In this document: positions 24,460 to 34,572 of the stretch, one piece after another
Numbering within the stretch: the first letter of the stretch is position 1
Layout of the letters: each line of letters opens with the position of its first letter
DNA from: Hermatobates lingyangjiaoensis
Taxonomy: Eukaryota; Arthropoda; Insecta; Hemiptera; Hermatobatidae
DNA: 64,000 nucleotides
Direction of reading: 5' to 3'
NCBI GenBank assembly: GCA_026182355.1
Contig: JAPFBL010000104.1
Span: forward strand, 1,171,501-1,235,500
Program-made: the position numbers and the translations under genes
The notes under the pieces: model-generated
Told to the model about the DNA's origin: nothing
Database searches by the model: none
What the model saw: only the letters and a program-made list of their open reading frames with translations

Positions 24460-25485
24460 TTTTCTTAAATTTAATTGTTTTCATAAATTTAATTTTTTAA
24501 TTTATATATATTATTATTCATTATTTTCTATTTTGTTGATTCTTAATTTTCTGCCCTTTCCTATTTTATATTTATGAAGATTCCTTTCATTATTAATTTT
24601 ATTATTATAATTTTTCCTCGTTGCTATTCTTCTTCAGCATTCATACTACTTTTTTGTTGTTGTTGTTGTAACCAACCTGTACATATTTTGAGAAGTTGTC
24701 CAGTCGGCTTTCGTCTTCTCGCCATTCAACTTCCTTTCCTGAGTACGACAGTTAAATCTAAGCTGTAGTTTGAATGAGATAAACTTATTTTGTGTGGAGG
24801 CTTTTTACTGAGGCTTCGTTTTACCTCAATACAACTAAAACTAGTTATAACAGTAATTTGATTTTATGCCTCTAATATTAGTTTACCTCAGTAATTGAGT
24901 AAGAAAGTTATGACTTGTAGATGACTAAATCCTATTATTCAGTAATTTTCTGAAAGGGTTCATAGTGTCTTTTCACAAGTTCAGTGTGTTTCTTGGCCAT
25001 GTACCACCTCAGCAGCACTTAACTTATAAAGTCGGTCCACTCTTATTCCTTCTACAGTTCGCACTCAAACAAGTGGTATAATGTTATATATATATGTTAT
25101 TTTTATTTTTTATTTATTTATTTTTACTCTTTTTTTTAATTTGATTTAATTATTTATTTATTTTATATTATTACATTTATTTTTAATTGATCTTATCCTT
25201 ACATTTTCAATTGTTTCTCATCGCCTTACCAACTCTGTTATCTTCCTTTTTCATGCTTTTAGGTATTTTTCACGGTATTCCTTTTCATACTTCATTTATC
25301 CTCCTGTTGTTTATTTTACCATCAATCAACCAGAACTGCTTTTCTTAATTTTAATATTAATTTTCTTCTGATCGTCTCTACTTCATTACTCCCTGAACCG
25401 GGCGCGCGTGGCAGCACGGTCGGTTGCCGGGACGGTTTCCTGCCGTTGTGTTTCCGGCGTGCTTGGTCGCCCATTCTCTTTTCTC
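24460..25485. other. Gene-free AT-rich stretch
   Basis: Strongly T-rich. A (TGT)n-like run lies at 24,653-24,668. A short string at about 24,738 (tcctgagtacgacagttaaa) resembles an eroded PLE hammerhead-like core. Confidence 0.4.
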
Positions 25486-25566
25486 CTGAAGACGGATCAT
25501 CCGAAAATTTGAGTTTGTAAGTGTGTCTCTTTCTCTGTGTGTTGCTTTTCTTCATTTGTGAACTGA
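25486..25566 (+). mobile_element. PLE terminal unit with hammerhead-like core
   Basis: CTGAAGA at 25,486-25,492, one C, a GGA-TCA-TCC hairpin, GAAA at 25,503-25,506, then aatttgagtttgtaagtgtg and a TA run at 25,566. The preceding 90 bases are unusually GC-rich (gggcgcgcgtggcagcac) and probably belong to the same PLE. Confidence 0.65.
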
Positions 25567-26243
25567 TATATATATTAGTGTATTTGGGGAGCAGGCCTTC
25601 ATCTATACAAGTTTTGTTAAAACTTATGCCTATTTCCAATTTCACTCTTTTTCGGGTTAATTTTTCCATTCTTCTGAGTTCTGGCTTCCAAGAGTTCGGG
25701 ACTAGATTATATCAGTTCTCCATAATTTTTATTTTTGTACACCAACATGTTTCGGTCCACATCGACAATTTTCAAGGTTATTTTTACACAATTAAACTAT
25801 ACACACTAAATAACAATAAAAACTTAACATTGATACTGATCTATTAAAATACATTACTTATTATTATATTATATTATTATTATATTTATATTATTATATT
25901 TATTATTATTATTATTATATTATAATATATTATATATATTATATATTACTTATTATTAAGTGTATAAGTACTTATTATTATATTTTAATAGATCAGTATC
26001 ACTGTTAAGTTTTTATTATTATTTAGTGTGTATAGTTTAATTGTGTAAAAATAACCTTGAAAATGGTCGATGTGGACCGAAACATGTTGGTGTACAAAAA
26101 TAAAAATTATGGAGAACTGATATATCTAGTCCCGAACTCTTGGAAGCCAGAACTCAGAAGAATGGAAAAATTAACCCGAAAAAGAGTGAAATTGGAAATA
26201 GGCATAAGTTTTAACAAAACTTATATATATATATATATATATA
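25567..26243. mobile_element. Large palindromic PLE terminal dimer
   Basis: Two arms of about 290-330 bases meet in a TA/ATT-rich centre near 25,900. The left arm, read on the minus strand, has a core at 25,748-25,776 and a reading frame with MEKLTRKRVKLEIGISFNKT followed by CIDEGLLPKYTNIYI. The right arm, on the plus strand, has a core at 26,056-26,085 (GGTC-loop-GACC then GAAAC) and YGELIYLVPNSWKPELRRME in its frame. The right frame passes directly from FNKT into (TA)n, lacking the EGLLPKYT part present on the left. TA runs are at both outer ends. Confidence 0.85.
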
Positions 26244-26536
26244 AATTACAATTAAAATAAGCAGTGACACATAAACAGAAACACAACAAAGACTCACTTT
26301 TCAATATTTCGACCGTAATGGCGGTCGTCCTCAGGAGAAGAAGTGAATTGACGGAGGGACGACAGTCAACACCAACTTAGTTTACTGTCGTCCCTCCATC
26401 AATTCACTTCTTCTCCTGAGGACGACCGCCATTACGGTCGAAATATTGAAAAGTGAGTCTTTGTTGTGTTTCTGTTTATGTGTCACCGCTTATTTTAATT
26501 GTTATTTGTCCTGCTGGACCGTTTTTCGTTTATCAT

Positions 26537-26571
<35 letters not shown>
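26244..26571. mobile_element. Palindromic PLE terminal dimer
   Basis: Arms of about 100 bases (26,268-26,368 and 26,383-26,485) are almost perfect reverse complements around a 20-base centre. Cores lie on the minus strand at 26,307-26,334 and on the plus strand at 26,416-26,443 (CTGAGGA, C, GACCG-CCATTA-CGGTC, GAAA). The five-base-pair stem is perfect in both. (TA)n is at both outer sides (26,221-26,243 and 26,538-26,571). Confidence 0.85.
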
Positions 26572-26576
<5 letters not shown>

Positions 26577-26748
26577 GTCACTTTGTGTCGGTCGGTGGAC
26601 ACATCCACATCTCCGTTCCTGTGTTCCTTTTCTTTTTCCTACCTTTCCTGAGGACGGTGTAATAGCCGAAATGATCGATAATAGTATGTGTTAGTCTCAT
26701 TTTTGTTTCCTTATGATAACTTTAATTATATATATATATATATATATA
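26572..26748 (+). mobile_element. PLE terminal unit with hammerhead-like core
   Basis: Between two TA runs (26,538-26,571 and 26,726-26,748) lies one plus-strand core at 26,648-26,671: CTGAGGA, C, GGT-loop-GCC, GAAA. The upstream part is moderately GC-rich and has no recognisable protein. Confidence 0.65.
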
Positions 26749-27630
26749 CCGAAAATTGAATTGTCATTTCTTAATTTAAAAATACATTTTATACATCGAA
26801 TGTTCCTTATTTCTGTACTTATACATTATACAGTAGATTTTGTACCAAGATTTAACCATACTGATAAACATATGTTACCATTACTGGTAACAAAAAATTA
26901 CCATTATTAATTGTTACATAGTTATAACAACCTTATAACCTCATATATAATGCCTGTGATTTTAATTCTAAGAATTAACTTGGTTAAAAGAAGTGAATCA
27001 GTTTAAACAACAAATATAAATTTGGTCCAGTATATTATGATTAGTTAATTAGTAACTAAATTATTAATAGCGTTCATGAACTAAGAAATTATTACGTATA
27101 CATATATAAGTAATCTTTCCCGATATAACTTTTACAGTTTTTCCAATTTTAAATTAAACTTTACAAGCCGCCGTCTTGATATTTATTTAAAATCTTTTCC
27201 ACAGTAAAAAGTAAAAATAAATGATATCGAAAAAACTGATTGAAATTACATGACTGACATAAATTGAACATTAAATATATACAAATGGATAGATTAAACT
27301 AATTAAGTAATAATTACTTAAATAATTACTTAATTTAAGTAATAAGTAACTAAACTAAATGGATAGTTAAAAACTAATTAATAATCTGTTTTTAATAACC
27401 TCTAATTTTGAGTATGTTTTAACTCTACGATTTAATTCTGTGATCTAATTTCCAATAGTTTTTTAAACTCATATATTATTAATTTTTCCCGCTGAATAGT
27501 TTTTGAATAAAGATAGAAATTTTACCATGAAAGTATAATATGAAATTGTAAAAACTAACCGAGCAACAATACATCTATTCTCTTCATACTTTTGTATCCA
27601 GCGATCAAACATTTCTCAGGGTTTTTTTTG
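26749..27630. other. Gene-free AT-rich stretch
   Basis: No gene and no repeat shared with the rest of the window. Confidence 0.45.
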
Positions 27631-28023
27631 TGTATATATATTAAGACTTTACAGCAAACACGTGAAATAAAAGTAAACTTCTAAACCACACTAAGAAACT
27701 CAGAAAAATGACAAAGATCACTCAACAAAAAAACAAGTGGTCTTTGCATCAGGGTCAGTTGGAATTTGACGAAGATCTCTATTTCGGTTAAAAGATTTTA
27801 AGTCATTTTTCTGATTTTTTTTCTGTGATTCAGACGTTGAGACGTATATATAAATAAAGATTTCTCATAAAGACGTGAAATAACAATCAAAGATCAAACC
27901 ACAAATGAAATGGGGAAAAACAAGACTAAGATCTATCAACCGTAACAAGCGATCATCATCAGAGTCAAAAACCCAACTGAGTTTTATTATGTATATATTT
28001 CATATACATGACATAAAAGTTAT

Positions 28024-28054
<31 letters not shown>

Positions 28055-28138
28055 TGAGTTGGGTTTTTGAATCTGACGAAGACCGCTTGTTACAGTTGAA
28101 AGATCTTAGTCTTGTTTACTCATTTCATTTGTGGTTTG

Positions 28139-28179
<41 letters not shown>

Positions 28180-28180
28180 T
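27631..28180. mobile_element. Two adjacent inverted PLE terminal pairs
   Basis: An older inverted pair fills about 27,640-27,845. A younger one has arms at about 27,890-27,985 and 28,055-28,145. The younger pair has a plus-strand core at 28,073-28,101 (CTGACGA, A, hairpin, GAAA) and a minus-strand counterpart at 27,940-27,975 whose GAAA has become GATA. Both arms contain the family strings cttagtcttgt and gtggtttgatc (or their complements). TA runs lie at 28,025-28,048 and 28,142-28,178. Confidence 0.7.
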
Positions 28181-28377
28181 ATAGGTTGGCAGCAAATCTT
28201 CTTGGATGCATATTTTATTAAAATGTGCCGCAGCTTCGGCGTTCACGACTTTCAGACTAAGCTGCTCCAGTCTCCTGACAGTTTTTCGAATGCATGGTGG
28301 TAATTGCCAAATAAGTTGCCCAAAGGACATTGAGACACTTTGTTAAACACTTTAATGAACATAAAAGACTTACTTTT
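28181..28377 (-). mobile_element. PLE terminal reading-frame unit (family with QLPPCIRKT)
   Basis: The minus strand encodes MSFGQLIWQLPPCIRKTVRR, LEQLSLKVVNAEAAAHFNK and ICIQEDLLPTYT and then enters (TA)n at 28,178. This parallels GELI...RRLEKL...FNK.C..EGLLPKYT of the other units. Positions 28,235-28,377 match 30,545-30,687 nearly base for base. The hammerhead-like core present at 30,701-30,727 is cut off here by the hAT fragment that starts at 28,380. Confidence 0.75.
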
Positions 28378-28379
28378 AT

Positions 28380-28977
28380 AGCAGCTACTAAAACCAAAGA
28401 ACCATCAAGGCTCAATCCTGAAGATGATATGAGATTAGCCTTATCAGAAGTATAACCAAATATGGAGCATATAAATAATGAAAGAGATGCAAGCTCACCC
28501 TTCCCATTAATTTTATTTTGCAACTAATTTTAAATTAATATTGTTGTTTTTAATTATTACTTATTTTAATAATGACTGTGAACTAATATTAAGTTTTGTT
28601 TTCTTTTTGATTTTTTTTTAATTTTTATTTATTAAATATGACTGAAATAATGTTAATTTTGATTTTTTTTAAATTTTAAGTTTATATTAGTTTTTTAATA
28701 TTTCTTTATTAAATATGACTTTGAATTAATATTAATTATGTTTTCTTTTTTAAAATTTCAATTTTAAATTAATATTTTTTTTTATTTTTTATTTATTTTA
28801 AATATATTTGTTAATTAATATTATCGTTAGTTTTCTTTTATTATATATTATATTACTTAAACCTATAGCTAAAATATGTTTTTGATTTTTAACTTTTTTC
28901 AAAAAATTCTAATAGGGTCGCATAATTTATTCAAGTTAAAAATGGGGTCGTGATCGAAAAAAGTTTGCGGAACCCTG
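28380..28977 (+). pseudogene. hAT (ZBED/FAM200-like) 3' end, inverted copy
   Basis: The plus strand first encodes the last residues of a transposase, AATKTKEPSRLNPEDDMRLA then LSEV and a stop at about 28,454. About 450 bases of AT-rich 3' sequence and the element terminus (gtttgcggaaccctg, ending at 28,977) follow. The whole block, with about 40 bases beyond the terminus, is the reverse complement of 32,106-32,790. Only the 3' tip of the coding sequence is kept. Confidence 0.85.
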
Positions 28978-29016
28978 ATCTAGGAGACCAACTACACCAC
29001 ACCTACATTTTTATAT

Positions 29017-30271
29017 TTAAAAGTACCACATTTGATAATTTAATTTCAGTGAATACTGATTTTCTTGAAATTTTTTTTAGAATTTCTGCAATAAAGAAAT
29101 ACAAAAGTAGTATTCCAATATTAAAAAAAACTATGAATATTAATATTTTTATTTAAGAATTTTTAAGGATTATTAACGAATAGATTGTTTTTCTCTTTTT
29201 AATGAATTTTTATACTACTTATAAGTTAAAATTCTAACTAACAATGTTACGTGGAACAGGGTTGATTCTTAATAGCTTGAAATAAGTAGTTTTTGAAAAC
29301 TGTTGTGTTATAAAGTACCCTGTAGAGTATGATTAATTGCAAATGATTTCTCTGTTGTGTTATCATTGCAATGAACTTGTTGAATCTTAAACAACTTCAT
29401 CGCCACCATCAATAATATTATCTAGTTAAACATTATAAAGTAATTATTTTATTATTTAAAAAAAAGGGAGAACCTGAGCAAAATCTAAGCAAATATGTGT
29501 TTGTAACATGTATGGTAGAGATGAGTGCACCTGCTCCCAGTAAAAATCCTGTGCAATTGATAGCGTATTTCACTGGCCTCGCCAGAATAAATATCCAGTT
29601 TTTGTTTTCCATCGATATTTCATTCCGTTTTTTTTTTAATTGTTAGAAGGAAAAGTCATCGAACATGAATAAAATATATGAATTCATAACGGCATTTTAT
29701 TTGTTTTCATTTTCAATTTTATAGAGGAGTATATGAAATGTTTTTGATTAGCTTGCAACTATAAACACACATAAAAAGTGTGTGTGTGTTTAAAAAGATA
29801 CAAAAATGAATACATCAGTTTTTCATGTTTTTCTCTTTCCAATTATATTTTAGTAACTAACTGTTTACAGTAAGTCAGTTTTAGATGTAAGAGAAAGTTA
29901 CTTTTGGTGGCACAATAAAATTTCTAGTGGTTTACGCCTACTTTAATACAAGTGACTGTTTCAACCCATGTACAATGAACTTTATTAAATAATTTATTTT
30001 GTAATGCTAGTATTATTTGCTAGTTACAAAGAATTCAATAGTTATTACTCTGTAGCTATTTAAAATCTCTGACCACAGGTCTCCAACCACCACTAAGGGA
30101 TTTTAAGTTCTACTATAAAAGAATAAGAAGAATAAGTTTAAATTTTAGGAGAATGAAACAATACATTCTAGCGTAAATGGATTTTATTGAGTTTGATACT
30201 CTTGGATCTCATCAGAAATAAGTTGTAAAATAGATTACTTGCTAAGGCTTGAACTGGTAATTTTTTAACAC
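29017..30271. other. Gene-free AT-rich stretch
   Basis: No supported gene. A tgtgtgtgtt run lies near 29,780. Confidence 0.45.
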
Positions 30272-30433
30272 ATTAGTTGTGCAATCCGTAATTGTGTGGT
30301 GTTTACCAAAAGCACACACTTGCAGTCTCTAATTTTCGGTTTGAACCGTCTTCAGGAGAGATAAGAGAGGGAAACCAAACGCACTGGTTTAGAGACGGTT
30401 GGAGAACAACAATGTCGTATTTCCAATGAAAAA

Positions 30434-30469
<36 letters not shown>

Positions 30470-30544
30470 ATTTCACATAAACACGTGAAACAACAATCAA
30501 TGATCAAACCACAATAACAAATGGGAAAACAAGACTATAGTCTT
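30272..30544 (-). mobile_element. Mosaic of three PLE termini
   Basis: Positions 30,272-30,303 carry the terminus of the 33.4-kb PLE family (ttgtgcaatccgtaattgtg). Positions 30,305-30,436 are a minus-strand terminal unit with a core at 30,334-30,355 (CTGAAGA, C, GGTT-CA-AACC, GAAA). A (TA)n run lies at 30,437-30,466. Positions 30,467-30,540 belong to the cacgtgaaacaacaatcaat / gatcaaaccaca family. Confidence 0.65.
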
Positions 30545-31083
30545 GCCTTCGGCGTTCACGACTTTCAGACTAAGCTGCTCCAGTCTCCTGACAGTTTTTC
30601 GAATGCATGGTGGTAATTGCCAAATTTGTTGCCCAAAGGACATTGAGACACTTTGTTAAACACTTTAATGAACATAAAAGACTTACTTACAAAAACAAGC
30701 TTTCGACTATTCTTTAGTCATCATCAGGTTAAATTAATATCATTCAGATTATTTAATATTCCAAATTCTTAGATTAAAATCACAGAAATCGAATAAAATA
30801 ATTACACAGAAAGTTTACAACTAAACAAGGCTTTGAAGATAGCGGTTATCACTAGACGTGCGAAGTGTAATCTAGCGGTACTTGGAAGAACTAAGCAATC
30901 TAGCCGTACTTGGAAGAACTAACAAGTTACCAAAATAAAAGCTTTATTATTCATGGTAAGCCAATCAGTTAGCATCCCTATTTTTCTTATAACTACATTC
31001 AAAAATTCTCATGCTTGGTATTACACCCATATCGCATGTCTGGCCATTAATTGAGGGATTGAAATCTTTGATATACAAAGCTT

Positions 31084-32010
31084 CTAATATGTGGAGCTTG
31101 TGAACATCTCTTTCTTTTCTAAGGATTGACGTGCCGTGCCGTCCACCAGCATTTCACGTGTCAAAGGGGTATTATGTACCTCTCTAGTATGTTTTTTTGG
31201 GGCTCCTGCTGTGAGGTGAAGGGTGAGGCGTCGGGAAAGTTTGTTCGTAGTGTACCCTATGTAACAAGTAGGAAGGGCTTCACAGTTCCCTTTATTACAA
31301 TTGTACTTGTACACAAGGTGGCTATTCTGAAGGTCCGGGATATTGTTATGGGGGGAATTCTGGAGGATAAGATGTTCAGTTTTGGAGTTTTTGTAATAAA
31401 TTCTTAGAGCTACTTTATCATCATTACAGGTAGGGGTGACATTCTTGTAGACGATCTTTTTTATAGCATGTTCGTCTTGTCTATAATTAGCATGCATATA
31501 TGCGCGGTAATATAGACAAATAGTAGTTCCTGGGTTGGTAGTAGGTACTTCATCAACCTTAGTGTACCACTTGTCCATATGTTGTTTAATGACACGGGAA
31601 ACTTCTTTATTGGAGAAACCATTATTCACGAGAATTTGAGTGGATTTCTCAACTTCTTCGTGCAGTGTGTTCCAATCGCTACAATGGGTAAAGGCTCTTT
31701 TAACATATGCTGAAATGGTGGCACGGCGGTATTGTTCAGGACATTCGCTATGCCCGTTTAAACATAGCCCCGGATTGGTATCTTTTCTATAAACAGAAGT
31801 ACTGAAAGTAAGAGGAGTTTGTTTAGTTAAAACGTCCAAAAAGGGTAAAGTACCATTGACACTATATTCTACGGTAAGGTTAAGTGCTGAGGCATTTTGT
31901 AACTCTAGTCGTAAAAGCTCAATCTGTTTAGTATCATTGGCAAGGAGAAAGATATCATCAATATAACGCGCATAGATTAAGGGCTTTTCAAATCGTTTAA
32001 AAAATTCTCT
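31084..32010 (-). pseudogene. PLE polyprotein: RT palm to GIY-YIG endonuclease
   Basis: From about 32,010 to 31,084 the minus strand is open over roughly 300 codons. It begins REFFKRFEKPLIYARYIDDI; YIDD (31,954-31,965) is the catalytic YxDD of the reverse-transcriptase palm. Next come PFLDVLTK, STSVYRKDTNPGLCLNGHSE, a variable linker, HLVYKYNCNKGNCEALPTCY and IGYTTNKLSRRL, which is the GIY-YIG nuclease (LVYKYNC...CYIGYT), and a tail ending at 31,084. The N-terminal half of the reverse transcriptase is missing, so it is not functional, although this stretch has no stop codon. It is one of the least damaged PLE coding regions in the window. Confidence 0.88.
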
Positions 32011-32011
32011 T

Positions 32012-32068
32012 GCGATGGGATCCCCTTTAGGTGTTCTTTTTGCAAATTTTTATTTAGGTTATATTGAA
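32012..32068 (+). pseudogene. Inverted RT motif fragment
   Basis: The plus strand encodes AMGSPLGVLFANFYLGYIE, the conserved PLE reverse-transcriptase motif that should stand just before the REFF...YIDD segment. Here it is on the opposite strand, flanked by the inverted 9-mers aaattctct (32,002-32,010) and agagaattt (32,069-32,077). The minus strand again encodes NSLAMGS at about 32,082-32,103. The motif has therefore been inverted, with a short duplication. Confidence 0.75.
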
Positions 32069-32105
32069 AGAGAATTTCTTGGGATCCCATCGCTAGAGAA
32101 TTTTA

Positions 32106-33272
32106 CTTTTAAATATAAAAATGTAGGTGTGGTGTAGTTGGTCTCCTAGATCAGGGTTCCGCAAACTTTTTTCGATCACGACCCCATTTTTAACTTGAAT
32201 AAATTATGCGACCCTATTAGAATTTTTTGAAAAAAGTTAAAAATCAAAAACATATTTTAGCTATAGGTTTAAGTAATATAATATATAATAAAAGAAAACT
32301 AACGATAATATTAATTAACAAATATATTTAAAATAAATAAAAAATAAAAAAAATATTAATTTAAAATTGAAATTTTAAAAAAGAAAACATAATTAATATT
32401 AATTCAAAGTCATATTTAATAAAGAAATATTAAAAAACTAATATTAACTTAAAATTTAAAAAATTAAAAAAAAATCAAAATTAACATTATTTCAGTCATA
32501 TTTAATAAATAAAAATGAAAAAAAAATCAAAAAGAAAACAAAACTTAAATAATATTAGTTCACTTAAATAAAATAATAATATTAGTTCACAGTCATTATT
32601 AAAATAAATAATAATTAAAAACAACAATATTAATTTAAAATTAGTTGCAAAATAAAATTAATGGGAAGGGTGAGCTTGCATCTCTTTCATTATTTATATG
32701 CTCCATATTTGGTTATACTTCTGATAAGGCTAATCTCATATCATCTTCAGGATTGAGCCTTGATGGTTCTTTAGTTTTAGTAGCTGCTAGCTTTGAAAAG
32801 CCAGTTTCACACAAATAAGTAGAGGAAAATTGGAGTAATGTAATTATTGCTTTTTCCGATAACTCGGGAGATTCGCTTTGAAGAGAAATCCACAAGATGA
32901 AGTATTAAAAAGTATACGTAGTGTTTCATCAGTTGATATGTCGATATTTTATTCTTTTTCTAGAGTATTCATTTCTGAACATGAAGAAATTACAAACGAA
33001 AAGGGATCTCGAATCCACCCCATCTCTGTTTTCTTTCAAACTTCAAAGTTTTTAGAAAAATTAGCTATTAGCCTTGTGAAATGAGTAATAATCACAATCT
33101 TCATTTCTTCATAACTTGTATTACTACTAGTGACAAACTCTGATAAACATGGAAACACTTCAATATTGTTTTTCTCAATTTCATCACTCCAAAAACAAAG
33201 TTTTTTTTTTAAAAGCCTCTATTTTATCACTAAGAACTAATAGATTTGTTTCTCGCCCTTGTAAGCTCAAGG
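32106..33272 (-). pseudogene. hAT transposase (ZBED/FAM200-like), decayed 3' half
   Basis: Minus strand. From about 33,260: LSLQGRETNLLVLSDKIEAF, WSDEIEKNNIEVFPCLSEFV, HFTRLIANFSKNFE, WIRDPFSF, then ISLQSESPELSEKAIITLLQ, FSSTYLCETGFSKLAATKTK and RLNPEDDMRLALSEV with a stop at 32,713. The order matches the catalytic core and C-terminal dimerisation region of hAT transposases of the type domesticated in ZBED5/FAM200 genes. Frameshifts and stops interrupt it. A long AT-rich 3' region leads to the terminus cagggttccgcaaacttttt at 32,152. The N-terminal half is lost and the left neighbour is family X sequence. Confidence 0.82.
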
Positions 33273-33289
33273 CTTCTTCGGTTTTGACT

Positions 33290-33420
33290 TCGATTTGAGT
33301 TTAAACTGGCTAATTACTAATAAATTTTTTCTCAATATACATTCAGAGCAAACTTATAACATAGTACAGGAGAAGGAAAATGATCTTATTAAATACTAAG
33401 AAGCCATAAAATTCCCAAAT
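33290..33420 (+). repeat. Repeat family X, left part of interrupted copy
   Basis: Runs parallel to 40,320-40,420 with gaaggaaaatgatcttatta and ctaagaagccataaaa, and stops abruptly at about 33,420 where PLE sequence starts. The copy resumes at 34,573. Confidence 0.75.
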
Positions 33421-34572
33421 CATTAGTTGTGCAATCCGTAATTGTGTGGTATTTACTCATTCTGAGGTAAAATGGATAAACCAACAAAAGTCTCCACACA
33501 AATGAAGTTTTATTCAAGAGTTTCGAACACTTTGTGTTCATCATCAGGAAGACACTATAATACAAATTAAATCTAATTAGTTACAAAAATTAGAGTGAAA
33601 TAATAAAAAATAAAAGTTCAATTAAGAGAATTCAAGACATACCCAAGGAAGTGGTACTGACGGGTTGGTCAAGTGAAAACAACTAGTAGGAAACTGATCA
33701 CTTGCGAAAGAGGATAGGCAGGCATATAGGAGATAAGGTGACAAAGGTATCGGGTATGCTTGAAAGCCGTTAACTGAAATAGAGAAGGCCAGAACTAATA
33801 ATTTAGAGGAAAGAAACTTTTTTTTACTTTACTATAATTTTTTTTATAAATTTATTTTTTTTTAATTTATTCTTTGTGATTCTAGGAACAGCTTAAGAAA
33901 TTTTTGACACCCTGGAATTTGATCATTAAGGCATAGAGAAGCAGAAGGATTATTAATGACGGCCTTGTTTATTTGAAAAGCTTCCAAATTACAAATTTCT
34001 TTAAACTTTCTATTCACATGTAGGATGGTAAGGTTCAAGTTTGGATCAAAGCTGTGATTTTGTGTGACAAGGTGTTTCGCAAAATGTGAAAAAAATTCTT
34101 TATTATTCTTATTGTCATTTTTCCTTTTCAAGTATTCATTAAAATGTCTCCGGGTTATTTTCTCAAAGGAGCGCACAGTCATGCCAATGTAAAAACATTG
34201 ACAATTGTTACAGGACAACTTATATACTCCACTCAATGAACTGGGATAAAAACTTGATTTAGGGGTTAACAAAGATTTTAAATTACCATTTGTTTTGTAA
34301 CTGACTCTAAAATTAAATTTTCTTAATATCTTAGCAATTTTTAACGAGGATGTTCCCACATAAGGTAGGGTAATCCAAGAATTTGGGAGGGATTCTAAGC
34401 AGTTTTGAGGAAAAAGAGTTCTTCTTTCTTTTTTAGACAACAACTTGTTTATTAACTGTATAGAATAACCGTTATTTATTGCAATGTGTTTTATTGTATC
34501 TATTTCTTTTACGCGGTTTTCTTTAGACAAAGAACCCGGGAACATTTTAATGAATACTTGCAAAGGAAAAAT
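33421..34572 (-). mobile_element. 5'-truncated PLE nested in family X
   Basis: Minus-strand element of about 1,150 bp: an endonuclease coding region (33,862-34,563), a hammerhead-like core at 33,521-33,547 (CTGATGA, T, GAACAC-AAA-GTGTTC, GAAA; perfect six-base-pair stem) and a terminus of ggattgcacaactaatg. It interrupts one copy of family X whose uninterrupted relative is at 40,419-40,488. Compared with that relative, about 65 bases of X are absent at the insertion point, suggesting a small target deletion or divergence. Confidence 0.85.
33862..34563 (-). pseudogene. PLE C-terminal protein with GIY-YIG endonuclease
   Basis: A 233-codon open frame without internal stop. Early residues (about 1-110) match the linker after the reverse transcriptase: LPNSWITLPYVGTSSLKIAK and ILRKFNFRVSYKTN. 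From about residue 112 comes the nuclease, GVYKLSCNNCQCFYIGMTVR then FEKITRRHFNEYL (GVY...FYIG, with a downstream R and H). It is followed by HFAKHLVTQNHSFDPNLNLT and a tail with EAFQINKAVINNPSASLCLN. The ATG is only the first methionine after the truncation point; the true protein would be far longer. It lacks the reverse transcriptase and is therefore a dead copy, but the intact frame suggests a fairly young insertion. Confidence 0.85.

Larger units (their letters stand above)
30545..32103 (-). mobile_element. Penelope-like element with RT palm motif and GIY-YIG domain
   Basis: Minus-strand element. Its parts in order are a reverse-transcriptase fragment (from about 32,103 with an internal rearrangement at 32,003-32,080), an endonuclease, a hammerhead-like core at 30,701-30,727 (CTGATGA, T, GACTA-loop-TAGTC, GAAA; perfect five-base-pair stem) and a terminal reading-frame unit (30,545-30,690). 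This order shows that the short terminal unit seen alone elsewhere follows the endonuclease and the core, which fits a repeat present at both ends of a full element. Confidence 0.85.

Noticed and set aside
28257..28523. 88-codon minus-strand frame
   Set aside because: It is the antisense of the hAT C-terminus and neighbouring PLE sequence; the coding strand is the other one.
29520..29590. Possible tRNA gene or SINE head
   Set aside because: Some box-like strings are present but the cloverleaf cannot be formed, and no SINE body follows.
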